Below are positions 1-11,560 of a stretch of DNA of 64,000 bases, piece by piece. The notes below the pieces were generated by a model that was given only the letters and a program-made list of their open reading frames with translations, did not search any database and was not told the DNA's origin. The position numbers were made by a program, and so were the translations under genes. The stretch spans positions 2,919,157-2,983,156 of the forward strand of contig NC_087070.1 in the NCBI RefSeq assembly GCF_963678635.1, given 5' to 3'. Source of the stretch: Symsagittifera roscoffensis. Lineage: Eukaryota > Xenacoelomorpha > Acoela > Convolutidae. How positions within the stretch are numbered: position 1 is the first letter of the stretch; each line of letters begins with the position of its first letter.

Positions 1-540
1 GTTATTCTTTAGCTTCTTTCTATTAATATGAATAAGTACTTTGCACAATATTCTAAGTTTACAAAGTGAGTTAATTTGGCCAGTCAGTTAGAAAACGAGT
101 TAATAAAGCAAAACATAGAAGTTTGAGCTCCCGCGACGGAGTTTAATGGATAATAATCAATCATTTTGATTTTTCAGTGTCAATTTCAATGCGTTTCAAA
201 TACAAACGATTATATATCATTAAGAATGAATTGTAATCCCAATACTTTTTAATCGTAACTATCCATTATAATCGATTATAACCGAACATAAAGGGCTTTT
301 TGACAGAAATTTTTGATGAAAATTGCAATTTTTTTTCAAAATTATTTCATTTCCTGTTTAATGCAGTTGCTACCTTTTGCGTTTCATAAACTTTTACCCC
401 TTTCATAATATTTTACAGCTTTAAATTTTCTCTACTTCTTCACATTGGCAGTGTGACATTTTGTCTAATTGTTTTTCTTAGCATCGCCTACTTTTTATTA
501 TTGTCATTCGCACACTACACCCCTCTCACGATCAAGTAAG
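1..540. repeat. AT-rich dispersed repeat, family A
   Basis: This stretch has no credible gene. The part around 200-470 (GATTATAA-type words, then a GCAGTTG...CGTTTCATAA block) recurs in similar order at about 53790-54120, so it is a dispersed repeat. Related GATTATAAT-rich patches occur at about 965-1060 and 8690-8990. The family was not identified. Confidence 0.5.
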
Positions 541-681
541 GGTGGGTTCTTAGGGTTCTACGGGGCGGGGTATTTAATGCCTGAACAGTTCCTCCTCTCA
601 AGCTGTTTATAACCGCCCCTCCCCTCCCAGTGTACTGAACGCAGGGTTGGCGGTGCATGGAGGCTTGAGTTAAAAATAATA

Positions 682-701
682 GGGGGGGGGGGGGGGGGGG
701 G
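682..701. repeat. 20-base poly-G tract
   Basis: An uninterrupted run of 20 G lies inside a locally GC-rich stretch (541-800) of an otherwise AT-rich region. Runs like this are prone to length errors. No gene is recognised around it. Confidence 0.9.
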
Positions 702-1074
702 TCGAAATGTGGGGAAATGAAAAGGATGCGCTTTCGTTGAGTATCTTCCCCTCGTGGGAGCTATTGTAAACTGTAAACTAGGGGGAGGAAGGGGTAAGCA
801 GAAGTTCAACAAGAAAAAAAAAGAAAATCAAATACGTGGTTTTATGAAATGATTTCGTTTTTTTGTTTCATCTTGTTTAATATTCAGTTCAAAAATTCAT
901 TTTCAATTTGTCATAGTTTTGTGAAGAAAAAAACTGCAACAAGCTTAGCAAAAAATTTTTCTGCAGCAAACATTCGATTATAATGGATTTTTGTTGGAAG
1001 AAAAAGTCGATTTTCATGGATTTATGTTGAGAAAAAATCGATTATAAGAGAAGAAACAAGGATTACAGTGGATT

Positions 1075-1424
1075 ACTTTGGGATGAAAAAAATTGATTCA
1101 AATCCATTAAAAACGGATTTAAGCTGTAAAATTGGCATCTATAATCATTAAATTATCCAATGTTTTTGTCACAAAAAAATCCTTTATTAATCTATTATGA
1201 AATTTGATGAACTTCCCCTCGAGGGATGAAAAAAAATTGGGATGAAAGAAATTGGGATGAAAAAACTGATTCAAATACTTTGGGATGAAAAAAATTGATT
1301 CAAATCCATTAAAAACGGATTTAAGCTGTAAAATTGGCATCTATAATCATTAAATTATCCAATCTTTTTGTCACAAAAAATCCTTTATTAATCTATTATG
1401 AAATTTGATGATTTTCCCCTCGAG
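1075..1424. repeat. Two-copy tandem duplication, period 202 bp
   Basis: The block 1075-1223 recurs almost unchanged at 1277-1424, both beginning ACTTTGGGATGAAA and ending CCCCTCGAG. A spacer of GGGATGAAA-like words separates them. No coding content is seen. Confidence 0.85.
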
Positions 1425-2869
1425 AAATAGGGTGTTAAAATTGAATGTGTTAATGAAACAATATAGCCAACAGGATATTCGAAAAGAGTCGGTGAATCAT
1501 GAAAACAGAAAAACAACTAACTTGTTTTCGTAAAATATTTCAATTTTTGAAATTAAAGGTAAGTAATATTTGCCCTTAAAACTCATTTATGATTGTTTTT
1601 TTTTTGATAAAATTAACTCAATGTTAGAAAACTGAATCTATGTATGAAGTTTAAGTTTCGCTGAGATATCTGAAAGTTCAAATCCATTTTCGAATTTAAA
1701 AGTTGATCACGTTTTTTAGCGTCATTTCCGCTTTGATAATTGGAGAGCATAACTTTCCTGGCATTATTTTGAGTTAGTAAATTGACAGTAATTTCATGGA
1801 TAAAATCGTTTTGTTTGATGAGGTTTTTAACTAATGTCGTTTGCAAACCGACTATTCTCGAGTTAGACTTGTTGAAATGTTTAAAAACATACTTTTCTTG
1901 TTTACAAAACAAAACGCTAATGTTGTTTTTATCGATCACTTTTTGCCTTTCAAGCACAAAAATAGGCGCAACATATTGATACCTTGGCTGCGATACATGT
2001 TGAAAGCATCCCGTAGATAGCAAGTTTTTTTTCAAAAATTATACATTGTTCCGATCAGTGAAAATGAAAAAGAACTTTGTATTTGCAGTTGTTTTAATTT
2101 TCGTATTATTTTTTTTGTTTTCCACTCAAAATTTTTTACCACGAAAAATCATCGGATGAGTCTATATATCTAACATAATTTTCGCTAGGTGTAGCCTCCA
2201 CTTTTTAAATTTTTGTCAGCTCAAATTTTTCGCTACTCTTTCATCAAAGACAAAAATTTTCTCACGATAAAAAGTTTTCACGTACTTGCAGTTATAAGAT
2301 GCTCTTTTGAAATTCAGTAAGACAGCAAAAATCGTTTAGCTGATTTTAAGCATAATTGATCTTCACATAAAATACAATCATATTCTTAGTTTTTTTATGT
2401 TGGATACCAGACTTTTCATCAAAAATCTCTTTTTGTTCTGCTAGAACCAAAAATATTGATAATAGCTACTCAGGGTAAACTTTTTTTTCTCTGATTGATT
2501 TTAAACGAAAATGTGCTTCTTAAATGTAAAAATGAGCCGAAAAATTTCCACGTGAGAAAATAAACCTCGAATCTATTTACCAGATTTTTTGCAGTTTCCA
2601 ACGGAATATTTTAAATTGCTCGAAATTTTACAAAATCAGTTTTGTTCAATTTTTGCTTGAATAAACGATAAAATAATGAAACAAAAATGCAAAACTGGTT
2701 ACTTTTATTCAATTTTGTCTTCTTTTTTTCCTCGCACATGCTATGTAAAATGCTAAAAAATTGTTTCGCGTCTCATTTCTTGTTGATAACCCCAAACTGT
2801 TGGCCTCAAATCAATTTAGATTTATTAATATTGCATCTCACGCGTGTTATCAGAAAGCGTCACATGAAT
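1425..2869. other. No gene recognised
   Basis: AT-rich sequence. Open frames on both strands at 1613-2035 are low-complexity, lack splice context and match no family I know. Confidence 0.5.
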
Positions 2870-3165
2870 TATTGTTCCGACTTTTTGTTCCGCGGAATGT
2901 TTTTTCTTGATGTGGTTTTTTTCTTTAGTCAACTTTCGACTTGTTGACTAAACGTTTTTGACGGGATTTTTAATATTAAATCAGAAATATTTTCATACTG
3001 AACTCAAATTTAGAAAAATATTTACCTGTTACTGTTTTTGTAGAGTTACAGGCGTTTGAAAATTGTTAATGTGGTCATTTTGAGATTATCGATGTTCGAT
3101 TTATCGCGTACTTATCACACGCGTACGAAGCGAATTAATTCGTTCCAAGAGACCAGTAGTTTGAT
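2870..3165. repeat. Dispersed repeat, family B (copy 1)
   Basis: Shared ordered words (GTTCCGACTTT, AGTTTCGACTT/CTTTCGACTTG, TTTTTGACGG, ACCTGT, GTCATTTTG, CGCGTA, CGTTCCAA) link this block to 28175-28480 in the same orientation. Divergence is high. The class is unknown and no coding frame is present. Confidence 0.55.
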
Positions 3166-3330
3166 CACATTATCACAAAATGAGAGTCTAAACACACCCT
3201 TACTTTTTTAAATAAGGTGTGGTGGGACAAAAAAGAAAAACAAACTGAGGAATTTTTTTCCTTTTTCAATCTTGTAAATTATTTAACCAAAAAACAACTT
3301 TTTCAATTGTCCTCTAATGCAGTCGGAGCA

Positions 3331-4214
3331 ATCAGGGCTTTGCCCTGATATACGAGCAGTCTTGTTTCAAATAAGACCCAATTGTAATTTTCAAGCCCCC
3401 ATAACGTTACAAATAAGACTGCGCGCACACTAGGAAAAGCTTTGAATGTTCCGACTGTTTCATAGTCGGTATCGTAGTTGCTCTTCAAGAAAAATTTAGA
3501 AAATTAAAAGTTTTGGACAATATTAAAAATCAATTACAAAATTTGAGTTGTAAGAAATTTATTCGAACGATCAGCTTGCCTCAGTTCAGTTCGCTAGAAT
3601 ATTGTAGTGCACGATAATTAGTAGCGCATAAAAATATTAAGTTTTAGCATCTTCACAGCGAGCATAAATTATTCCAGAGCAAAGCCAAATTGCCAATTCG
3701 CAAACCCCCACGGCTTTAAATAAATATTCGAAGGTAAAAGCTCTACAGCGAAGATAAATTTGAACATTCAGGGATTTGCCCTGATATACGAGTAGTCTTG
3801 TTTCAAATTAGAACCAATTGCAATTTTCAAGCTCCCTCAACGCTAGAAATAAGTCTGCTCGTACAGTAGAAAAAAACCTTGTATGTTCAGACTGTTCCAT
3901 AATCGGTATTGTAGTTGCTCTTAAAGAAAAACTTAGAAAAATGATAGTTTTGGAAAATATCAAAAATCGAGCAATAATTTTTGATATGTAAGAAATTATT
4001 GCGACTGATTAGCTTTCCTGATTTTAGTTCGGAAGAGTATGTATGCACGATAACTATCAGCGCATAAAAAGTTTTAAGCTTTTAGCATCATACGCAACAT
4101 CTTCACAGCGCGCATATATTATTCCAGAAAGTCGCCAAATTGGCAATTTGCAAACCCCCAAGGCTTTAAATGAATAACCGAAAGTAAAAGCTCTGCAAAG
4201 AAGGTAAATTTGAA
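3331..4214. repeat. Two-copy tandem duplication, period 436 bp
   Basis: Copy 1 (3331-3766) and copy 2 (3767-4214) share the opening TTTGCCCTGATATACGAG, the block TAGTTGCTCTT...AAGAAAAA and the closing AAATTTGAAC. A third short fragment with the same opening (TTTGCCCTGATAC) is at about 62228-62255, so the sequence is a dispersed element that duplicated here. Confidence 0.8.
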
Positions 4215-4446
4215 CTCTGTAGTCGAATTGATTCGACTGCTGAGTTTTGGCTGAATAAAAAACCACCCCAAGCAGAAATGTTGCGAATTTAGCGAAAGTC
4301 GGAACAAAAACAATTGATGGTTGATGTTTTTTTAAAGTGTGAGCTCAGGACAACGATATTTCAGATGTCATTTTGGAAACCGAGTTATAAAGACAAAACC
4401 TAACTGAAAAGATTAAAAATAACAGTTTTAAGCTTTTTTTACTTAC

Positions 4447-4552
4447 CACCAGTCAATAAAGGCAAGAAAAAGAAAAAGCAAACAAAACACTGTACACACT
4501 AAGCCTATGGCGCACATCAAACATACAGGTCCGGGCTTGCACATCGTTGATA
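4447..4552 (-). CDS. Candidate internal exon with a membrane segment
   Basis: On the minus strand a pyrimidine-rich acceptor (TTTACTTCAG) precedes an open 106-nt stretch that ends at a consensus donor (TGGTG|GTAAGT). One frame is fully open (phase 1 in, phase 2 out) and reads 34 codons with a Cys-rich hydrophobic core, including GLVCTVFCLLFLFLAFIDW, the look of a transmembrane helix. The other two frames contain stops. An in-frame ATG lies four residues in, so this could also hold a start. I could not connect it to neighbouring exons with confidence; a possible downstream acceptor lies near 4250. The gene is unidentified. Confidence 0.4.
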
Positions 4553-4923
4553 CTGAAGTAAACAAGTGTCGCAAGTATCCAAAAGTTATTTGGTTGTTTT
4601 ACGTGTGGAGTAAAACAACTAATTGATATTTTCAAACAGTATTTTTAATTAGAGAGCGGAAAAAAACGAGATGTGTTCTTTGTTGGCAGCAACACGATAA
4701 GTCAGAAGTCACAAGTTACATTACGTTTCTATCATCCGTTTTTTGGCACTACAACCAAATTATCACTTGTGATGTCCAATTTTGAGACAATCGCGACCGA
4801 AATGCGATAAGTTGTGATTTTTCCCGGGCTTAAAGTACTTTACGACTACGAATTGTTGGTCGAGGAATTAACCTTAGCTCGACTATCAAGTCTTTAAAAG
4901 AGTCGCGGACCTCGACTTAGAAA

Positions 4924-5062
4924 GAATGCTCGCACATATGAGAGGCCCTAAATATTGTAATATTCACAAAGGGTCCCCCCTTTGTTCTTAAATTTTGAGA
5001 ACAAAGGGGGGACCCTTTGTGAATATTACAAAATTTAGGGCCTCTCATATGTGCGAGAATTC
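4924..5062. repeat. Near-perfect 139-bp palindrome (hairpin)
   Basis: Two arms of about 66 bp (4924-4989 and 4996-5062) are almost perfect reverse complements around a short AT loop. Each arm carries CTCGCACATATGAGAGGCCC and a C6/G6 run. The right side runs into a poly-C stretch and a terminus resembling the hAT-type MITE end (TCTTAGATCTGCCCCCTG, ending near 5103), so it may derive from that family. Confidence 0.85.
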
Positions 5063-5105
5063 TCTCCCCCCCCCCCTCAAGAAAATCTTAGATCTGCCCC
5101 CTGAT

Positions 5106-6249
5106 ACGAAGCAAGAAGAGTTTTATAAAATTGTACATTGAAATTAAATGCATTTAAGAGGCAGTGCCTTTAGAGCATTTTGCGGGAACAGTTTTAGTTT
5201 TGGTTCTTTTCACATGAATAAATAGTTCTTGAGTCAATTATTCGTTCAAAACAAGACGGGGCGGATCAGATACTTTGTGTGAATCGATCAGAAAAACGAG
5301 GCAAAAGGTCAAATTGAATGGCAAAATTTTTGAATTTTTTTAAAGTTCTTTCCCTCCAAAAAAGTTTGCATCCAATTGTGGCCTTATAAAACTTAAAATT
5401 TTTTTATTTGAACTATCTCGATTACTCTCGTAAATTATATAATGTGCAATATGCTCAGGTACAGAAAAAAAATGATTGTTTTTATGTTTTCATGCTTACC
5501 TAGAGACAAAAGTTAACTTGGTCTAAGGACACCGGGTCTTTTTCAAATTTCATTTTCGAACTTTTTTAAAAGTTTGGAACTTATAAACAACTTGTAGAAA
5601 ATGAAACAACGCAACAGAAAACCGCTCCTTGATTTTCTGCTAGTTCTGTCCTGCAAATTGATTTCGTGACTTTATTGACTTTTTTTCTAAAAAAATTGTG
5701 GAACTTTAAAACAAAATGTGTTGAGGAGCTCATCTTCATAAAAGATACATTGAAACAAATCATCAACCGATTTCTTCACACTAAAATCGAACTTCATCCG
5801 ATTTCATCTCACACTAAAAACGCAAACTGTAAGTTATGTTGATGTTCAAAAGTCATCTTCGATTGATTCATCAAATATCTTTATCACAATTCATTGAATC
5901 CAATCGAGAGAACATCAAAAAGGCATTTCTGACTGTAGAGTGATGTCTTTTATAACATTTTTCACAGGTTTGGTTTCAAATACAATCTTATAGAAAGGCA
6001 GCTCCCTAGTCAAACAAAAAAGAAAACCAAGTGTGTAAAAAAATCAAGAAAAATGTGAAACAAGAAAAAATGTCCAATCTTTTCTTAGTTCTTCTTTCAA
6101 CTTTTATTTTTTTCTCCATTTGTTTGAGTATCCTCAAAAGGGTCTTTACATTCTCTTTTATCTCATCTACATTGCTACCTAAATCTGAAGTAATGTTTGC
6201 TCTATTTTTGTGGTTGCGAAGCGAAAAAAAAATTCGCTATGACTATTCT
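5106..6249. other. No gene recognised
   Basis: AT-rich non-coding sequence; scattered short open frames have no domain, splice context or compositional shift. Confidence 0.5.
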
Positions 6250-6415
6250 AAAAGCGCTAATTCATTGAAAATTTTATTAAATTTTCAATAAATTGAGTTC
6301 ATTAATATTTTCATTAATAAATTGAGCTCTAAAAGCACTAATTTATTGAAAAATTTTATTGAGTTTTCAAAACATTGAGTTCATTAATACTTTCATTAAC
6401 AAATTGAGTTCATTC
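6250..6415. repeat. Short tandem duplication, period 81 bp
   Basis: The block starting AAAGCGCTAATTCATTGAAAA is followed 81 bp later by AAAGCACTAATTTATTGAAAA. Both contain ATTGAGTTCATTAATA and TTTCATTAA. Low-complexity and non-coding. Confidence 0.7.
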
Positions 6416-6430
6416 AAATTTTATTGAGTT

Positions 6431-7074
6431 CAATAATATGACTTTTTAGTACTTAGATTACAATTATTATTTAAGTTTTCCATTACGTCTTGAATCATTT
6501 ATTGTTTTTTTTTCTGTTCGAGTATCTGTTTTACTCGATTTAAATTTTCGTAAAATTTTTTATCTCAAAATTTTTTAGATTGGTAATTGTCAATTGGTAA
6601 GCCACGTAGAATCTCAAGTTTTTCTTGAATTCAGTATTATGATGAGCTTTTTCTGCATCCATTCAAATACCCTCATATTTATTTTGCCGTACCGCATTTT
6701 GAATTTCCGTACTGTACTACTGGCTCATAGACCGCTTTTTATAAGTTTAATCTAATGTTAAAAATGAACAATGTTTTTGTATTAAAACAGTTTTCCTACT
6801 ATTTGCTTGAGGTTATTTTTTTGTTTTTGACATGAGGGCTTCAGAGCACAGCCAAACACTACATATTTTCCGTTTTATCAAAATGATAATAGCATTTAAT
6901 CTCAGGGTGTTTCTACGACAGTTTCAAAAATTTTAGTTTTTTGTGAAAGATTGCTTAATTCTCATCAAAGCATACTTAGACTCTTCCCAATTGCAGTTCA
7001 AGAAATCAAATTATTTAAAGGAGTCACTGTAAGCAATGGTGTCATTTAGAAAATTACAATATTAGAACATTACC
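6431..7074. other. No gene recognised
   Basis: AT-rich sequence without a plausible exon or repeat boundary. Confidence 0.45.
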
Positions 7075-7435
7075 GTTCGAGCAAATAGTTTGGCAAATCA
7101 CGTGATGAGAATCGCTTAAGAATAAGATGAAAATAACCATTCAAAGCATAGAACGCGTCGAGGAAACCCACTTTTTGCCTGGTTTTTAAAAAACTGATTC
7201 CCTTCACGCACTTTTTGCCAAAATTTCCCGCTTAATGATTGCATTATATCATATACTTCGTCATTTTTTATTTCAATAATAAACTTTACTATTCAAGCAA
7301 ATCGTTTGGTGAGAATCCCTCAAGAATAAAACGAAAATATCCGTTCAAATCATAGAACGCTTCGAGGAAACCCACTTGTCAGGATTTTGGAAAATTGCTT
7401 CCTTTCACGCACTTTTTTTGCTAGAACGGCTTCCA
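7075..7435. repeat. Tandem duplication, period 216 bp
   Basis: GCAAAT...AAGAATAA...CATAGAACGC...CGAGGAAACCCACTT...TTCACGCACTTTTT occurs at 7081-7215 and again at 7297-7415. The intervening TTTCCCGCTTAATGATTGC block also recurs at about 7798, so the duplicated material is itself repetitive. Confidence 0.75.
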
Positions 7436-8689
7436 AAATGTATCAAAAAAATATCTGTAGATCTACAAAGAAGCTAAATTTTCGGTCGTATTTTCTCATT
7501 TTGTAATGTCAACAACACTTGACCTTTTGCTATAATAAAAACATAAAGTTGGCAAAAAACCACAGTCATTTTTTGATTTTGAATATTACTATTTGGCAAA
7601 ACTTTGAAAACTGCAATCAGCGAAATGGGTCTATAACATTTTCAATCACTTTCTGAAGACTCCTTGTGGAAAGCAAATATATGGATTTTTTTATCTAGAA
7701 AAATAATTCTCTTTGAATCATCTTTTGATTAAATCAACCAGAAGGAATAAGTCTACTAATTTTTCTAATACTTGAACCCTTGTAATCAATAAAAAAATTT
7801 CCCGCTTAATGATTGCTTTATATCATTTATCTTTTTTATTTCTACTAATCTACTAATTGCTGTAACGTCAAAAAGACGCTAAAGGATTGCATTATATCAT
7901 CATCGTCATTTTTTTTTCATTGATAAACTTTGTCGATTGTACATGCTTGACATGTGTGACTTTCATGGGCCAGAAACGGTTGGAATCTATATTCTGACCA
8001 ATGCCTTCGAAAGAACAATTGAACAACTCAGCATTAAATTCAACTTAAGGTTTTTTCAAAAAAATGAATACAAATTCGTCATTTGTCAAAAATTTTATTT
8101 GACGATTTGTTTTTTAACAATTGAATTTGGTTTATTTCCTGATCATCAAAAAATTTTAGTATTTAGCCTAACTAAGCCATTCCATACAAAAAAATTTCTG
8201 AAGTAGTTATATTGAAGATTTATATGAACTCACAAAAAAAATTCTCGATGCATCCTCATATTCAAGTTCATAAAAATTAGAAGAACAGGAAGATGAGTCG
8301 ATTGTTCCAGCTCTCCTATTAAAAAATCAAAACACTTCATGCAGTATATATTCATCTGAACTCGCGCTCAAGACCATTCATAATGTTTTGCTTGCGCTTT
8401 TCAATTTAAATAAAAAAGACCCCGATTGAATTTAAAGTCAAGCTTAGGTTAAACATTCTTTAAGTTTCAAACATATTTAATGCAGTATTTTTAATCCACC
8501 CGCATCCAAATTTAGGCGTAAGTAATTGACTATAACGGATTATTATGATGATGGAAAACTATTTATTTATTGATGAAAAACTTATTATTAATTAAAAAAC
8601 TTTAAAAATATTTTTCTCATTTTTCATAGGAGCCAACGTTTACTAATGCATAAAATATAAGCAATTTAGATGCAACATCGAAGACAAAA
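7436..8689. other. No gene recognised
   Basis: AT-rich. An 89-codon plus-strand frame at 7937-8206 is open but matches no family I know and lacks exon signals. Confidence 0.4.
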
Positions 8690-8990
8690 TGGACAAACAA
8701 AAGGGATTATAATCAATTATAACCGATCATAAAGGATTTTTGTGCAGAACTAATGAACTAGAAATTTGAATAAAAATAATGGATTATAATCAATTAAAAT
8801 TGATTGTAATTGTGTCGAAAAATAGACGAACAAATAATCGATTATAATGGATTATAATGGATTATAATTAATTATAATTTGATTTTAAAAAGAGATATTA
8901 TAATCAATTATAAATTGATTAAAATCGATTGTTTCTCAATTCTAGTAAGACTGGTACTAAAATCGTAATACAACCGATTATTAACGCTTG
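8690..8990. repeat. GATTATAAT-type low-complexity repeat
   Basis: Repeated words of the type GGATTATAATCAATTATAA and ATTGATTATAAT fill the block and can pair with each other. It is related to patches at 200-300 and 53790-53950. Confidence 0.7.
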
Positions 8991-9100
8991 AAACTGGATG
9001 CAGGCAGTAATTGGAGGCAAAATTTAACATTGGAGTAAAGTTGAAATTATGTAGAATTGGGAGTTTCTACTCTGGCGGTCGTATCCTGAATCACTCAAGT

Positions 9101-9234
9101 TCATCGCAGATAGTATCGATTCGCTACTGTGCTACAGCGGGGCAATATTGGCTCCTCGGCAGGAGCTAAGATGTCGTAGCATGAGGCGCTGTCGATCTCG
9201 TGTGAGTCGGATTGTAGTCCAAAATAGTCGTCTC
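9101..9234 (-). CDS. Candidate 3' terminal exon, acidic C-terminus
   Basis: The minus strand has a TGTGCAG acceptor just before 9234, then an open 44-codon stretch to a TGA at 9103-9101. Base composition is clearly higher in GC than the surroundings. The frame reads a polar acidic tail: it opens DDYFGLQSDSHEIDSASCYD, runs through ILAPAEEPILP and ends near NRYYLR. The incoming phase is 1. No domain is recognised. The upstream exon is not established; 9283-9471 is a candidate, but the phases do not match at its obvious donors. Confidence 0.45.
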
Positions 9235-9282
9235 CTGCACATGTAATAGTAGTTTCAGAAAGAGGAAAGAACTATTGGCAGC

Positions 9283-9471
9283 TCAGGGAGCCGCTGCTGC
9301 AACTCGAAAAAGGCAAACCTGTAACTTGAAGAAGTATATCGAAGTATATCGATAAAAACTCGAAAAAGGAAACGATACTCTCAAAAAGACGCATTGATCC
9401 TCCAAGAAACTGAAAAAGCCGATGACCTGTCCTTCTCTGTAGAAAATTTCGATATCAAATGGGCATCTCAT
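9283..9471 (-). CDS. Possible exon or short reading frame, uncertain
   Basis: A minus-strand frame starts with ATG (MRCPFDIEIFYREGQV...) and is rich in Phe and Tyr. It holds possible donors (GGACAG|GTCATC and TTACAG|GTTTGC), both phase 0, which do not fit the phase-1 acceptor of the exon at 9234. It may be unrelated or an artefact. Confidence 0.2.
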   Translation of the reverse strand: MRCPFDIEIFYREGQVIGFFSFLEDQCVFLRVSFPFSSFYRYTSIYFFKLQVCLFRVAAAAP

Positions 9472-9526
9472 GGTGAAAATTAACTAAATCGGGTTTCTTG
9501 ATATTGAATGGAGGCTAGTTGGTTAG

Positions 9527-9857
9527 CACCAGCAGATTTAGGGGTGGCGGACGCCCCCCCCTTCAGGAATTCCATCCCTGCCGACCCAAAGGGTCTCTCC
9601 TTTGTACTATTTTGAGATATCCATTTTCGGTGACGGAACCTATAAGTTTTCTGAAGGAGTCTTCGGTGCAAATATATACTAATTTTGAGGGGGGAGCGCG
9701 GGCCGAAAAAATGTGGTTTTTTGGTAAAAATTTTCCAAAAATTGCCTAAAAACGCTTTTTTTGGCCTGTTATTTTTTCATAATTCTGCCTGTGGCGCAGA
9801 AAATTCGGTCAAAATAGGGCGGGGTTTTATAGTGAAATCCTAGATCCACCCCCTGTT
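9527..9857. mobile_element. Decayed hAT-type MITE
   Basis: Colinear with the intact copy at 20501-20947: it has GGCGGACGCC, CCCTGCCGACCCAAAGGGTC, the GGGGGGAGCGCG block and the terminus CTAGATCCACCCCCTG. The terminal repeats are mutated and I see no clean 8-bp target duplication. Confidence 0.7.
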
Positions 9858-10082
9858 CGCTAGTGTATCTTTTAACACTTGAGTTACAATTGGAGTTTGG
9901 GCTAACTTTGTGCAGTAAAAAAACGTGTTCCCGGCTATTTTAAAAATTCATTGTTTAACCCAAGTGTGCAAACTCTTTTGTCTTCTTTTTCCAAAAGTTT
10001 GCGGACCTTTGGCTGTAGTTAAAAGCGTCAGTGTGCTTTCGATTGGTTGAAAATTGTTTTAGTCACTGCCCTGAGACTAGAG

Positions 10083-10570
10083 TTTTCTGACAACTGCGGA
10101 GCATTAGTATGGACGCAGAAGCCAGCATTACTATTCCAGAAGTTGTGATTTCAATTAATATCGATGGGGGCGAGAAATAGACCTCTTTTTTCTGTTAGCC
10201 ATGTGTTCTAATCAGTTCTAAGAGTAACTAATTTCCAACAAACAAACTTCAAACAAACAAATCCATACATGATATTATTTTAAAAAAAAACAAGAGCTAC
10301 AGGAGTTTGAATTCCATTGGACTCGAGAAAAATATGGCAAAGCAGTCTTTACAGAAATATAGAAGAAGGTCCGGATTGCAAACAGGTCGAGAAAGAAACA
10401 ACATAGGGCAATCAGCTGGTCTCGCTTGATGAAAATCTGCTTAAAATGTGACATTTTAATCACACAGAAACCTTCTCCAGTTTCAGTGACACCGAGGAAG
10501 AGGCGGACGTTTGTTTGCTGGGAATAATATCCATGGAAGATAACTCATTTGCAATGGGAATACTTTTATA
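10083..10570 (+). other. Coding-like fragments, possibly a dead retroelement
   Basis: Two stretches look coding. A short frame near 10110 opens MDAEASITIPEVVISINIDG and stops soon after. A longer one around 10465-10570 has an acidic run FSDTEEEADVCLLG, a style seen near zinc knuckles of some gag-pol polyproteins. They lie just upstream of the LINE remnant. I cannot assign either firmly. Confidence 0.2.
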
Positions 10571-10904
10571 GGACTACAGGTAGAAGTATCTGGCAAGTTC
10601 TTGATTGGAAGGCGAAAATCTTGGTATAACGTAGTGCGGAACCACTCTTATCTTAGAAGAACAAGCCTCTCAGTATGAACCACAAGCACTGGTCTACTGG
10701 TCGATATGGAAAGAGTTGAGCATATGAGTAGGGACATTGAATACCCGAATTGCGCAGTGATCCAACAGGAAAAGTTTTACGACAAGAAATGTAAACGATG
10801 AAATAAGATATTTTACCGAAAAAGACAGACTTCGTTATAGCCCCTTATTTAACTTATAAAACAAACCTCTCAATTTTTTGTGGGAAATTTCTCCTAAAGA
10901 TTAA

Positions 10905-11560
10905 GTATGCACAAGTGTTACCAATTCAGAAAAGTGATACAAAATTAGAAATTAATAACTACAGCCCTATTTCACTGTTAACTAGCAATAGTAAAATAAT
11001 TTTAAAAACTATGCACTCTCGTTTATACAATTATCTACAAAAATTCAAGCTACTATACGATAAACGGTTTGAATTTCCGGAAAATTTTTCCACAGTCAAC
11101 GCTTTAGCAGAAATCACTGAGCGCATTTGGTTAGGAGTTGATAAAAACATTAAATGTTGTTTTTTGTCGATTTAAAAAAGGCCTTTGATACACTTGATCA
11201 TCAAATTCTTCTCAAAAAGTTAGAACTATATGGCGTTTGAGGAAACTGTTATCAATGGTTTGAACGTTATATAACAGATAGGTATCATTGTGTACAAATG
11301 AATAATTATACCTCGGATTGGTTAAATGTTTCTACAGGTGTCCCACAGAGATCTGTTCTTGGCCCTCTTTTTTTCTCATTTACATAAATGACTTGTATCG
11401 AGCAGTTTCGAAGTCCTGCGTTTTCCTATTCGCACATGATACAAATCAATTCTGTGAAACTGCTATTTTCAATAAAGATCAACTGGATTTAACAAATATT
11501 TCCTACTGGCTATGTTCCAATAAATTAACACTAAATGCAGATAAAACTACGCTAATAAGT
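10905..11560 (+). pseudogene. Decayed non-LTR (LINE) reverse transcriptase
   Basis: Reading across frames, the conserved RT blocks occur in order: NNYSPISLLTSNSKI (block 1), DLKKAFDTLDHQILLKKLEL (block 3 or A), GVPQRSVLGPLFF...YINDLYRA (block B/4), then LFAHDTNQF where active LINEs have F/Y-A-D-D-T. Thus one catalytic Asp of the ADD motif is His. A stop and frame change near 11175 and further breaks show it is dead. The block style fits the jockey/CR1/L2-like group, but the clade is not determined. Endonuclease and 3' end were not found. Confidence 0.85.

Noticed and set aside
7937-8206. 89-codon plus-strand frame
   Set aside because: No recognisable family, no splice signals and ordinary AT-rich composition.
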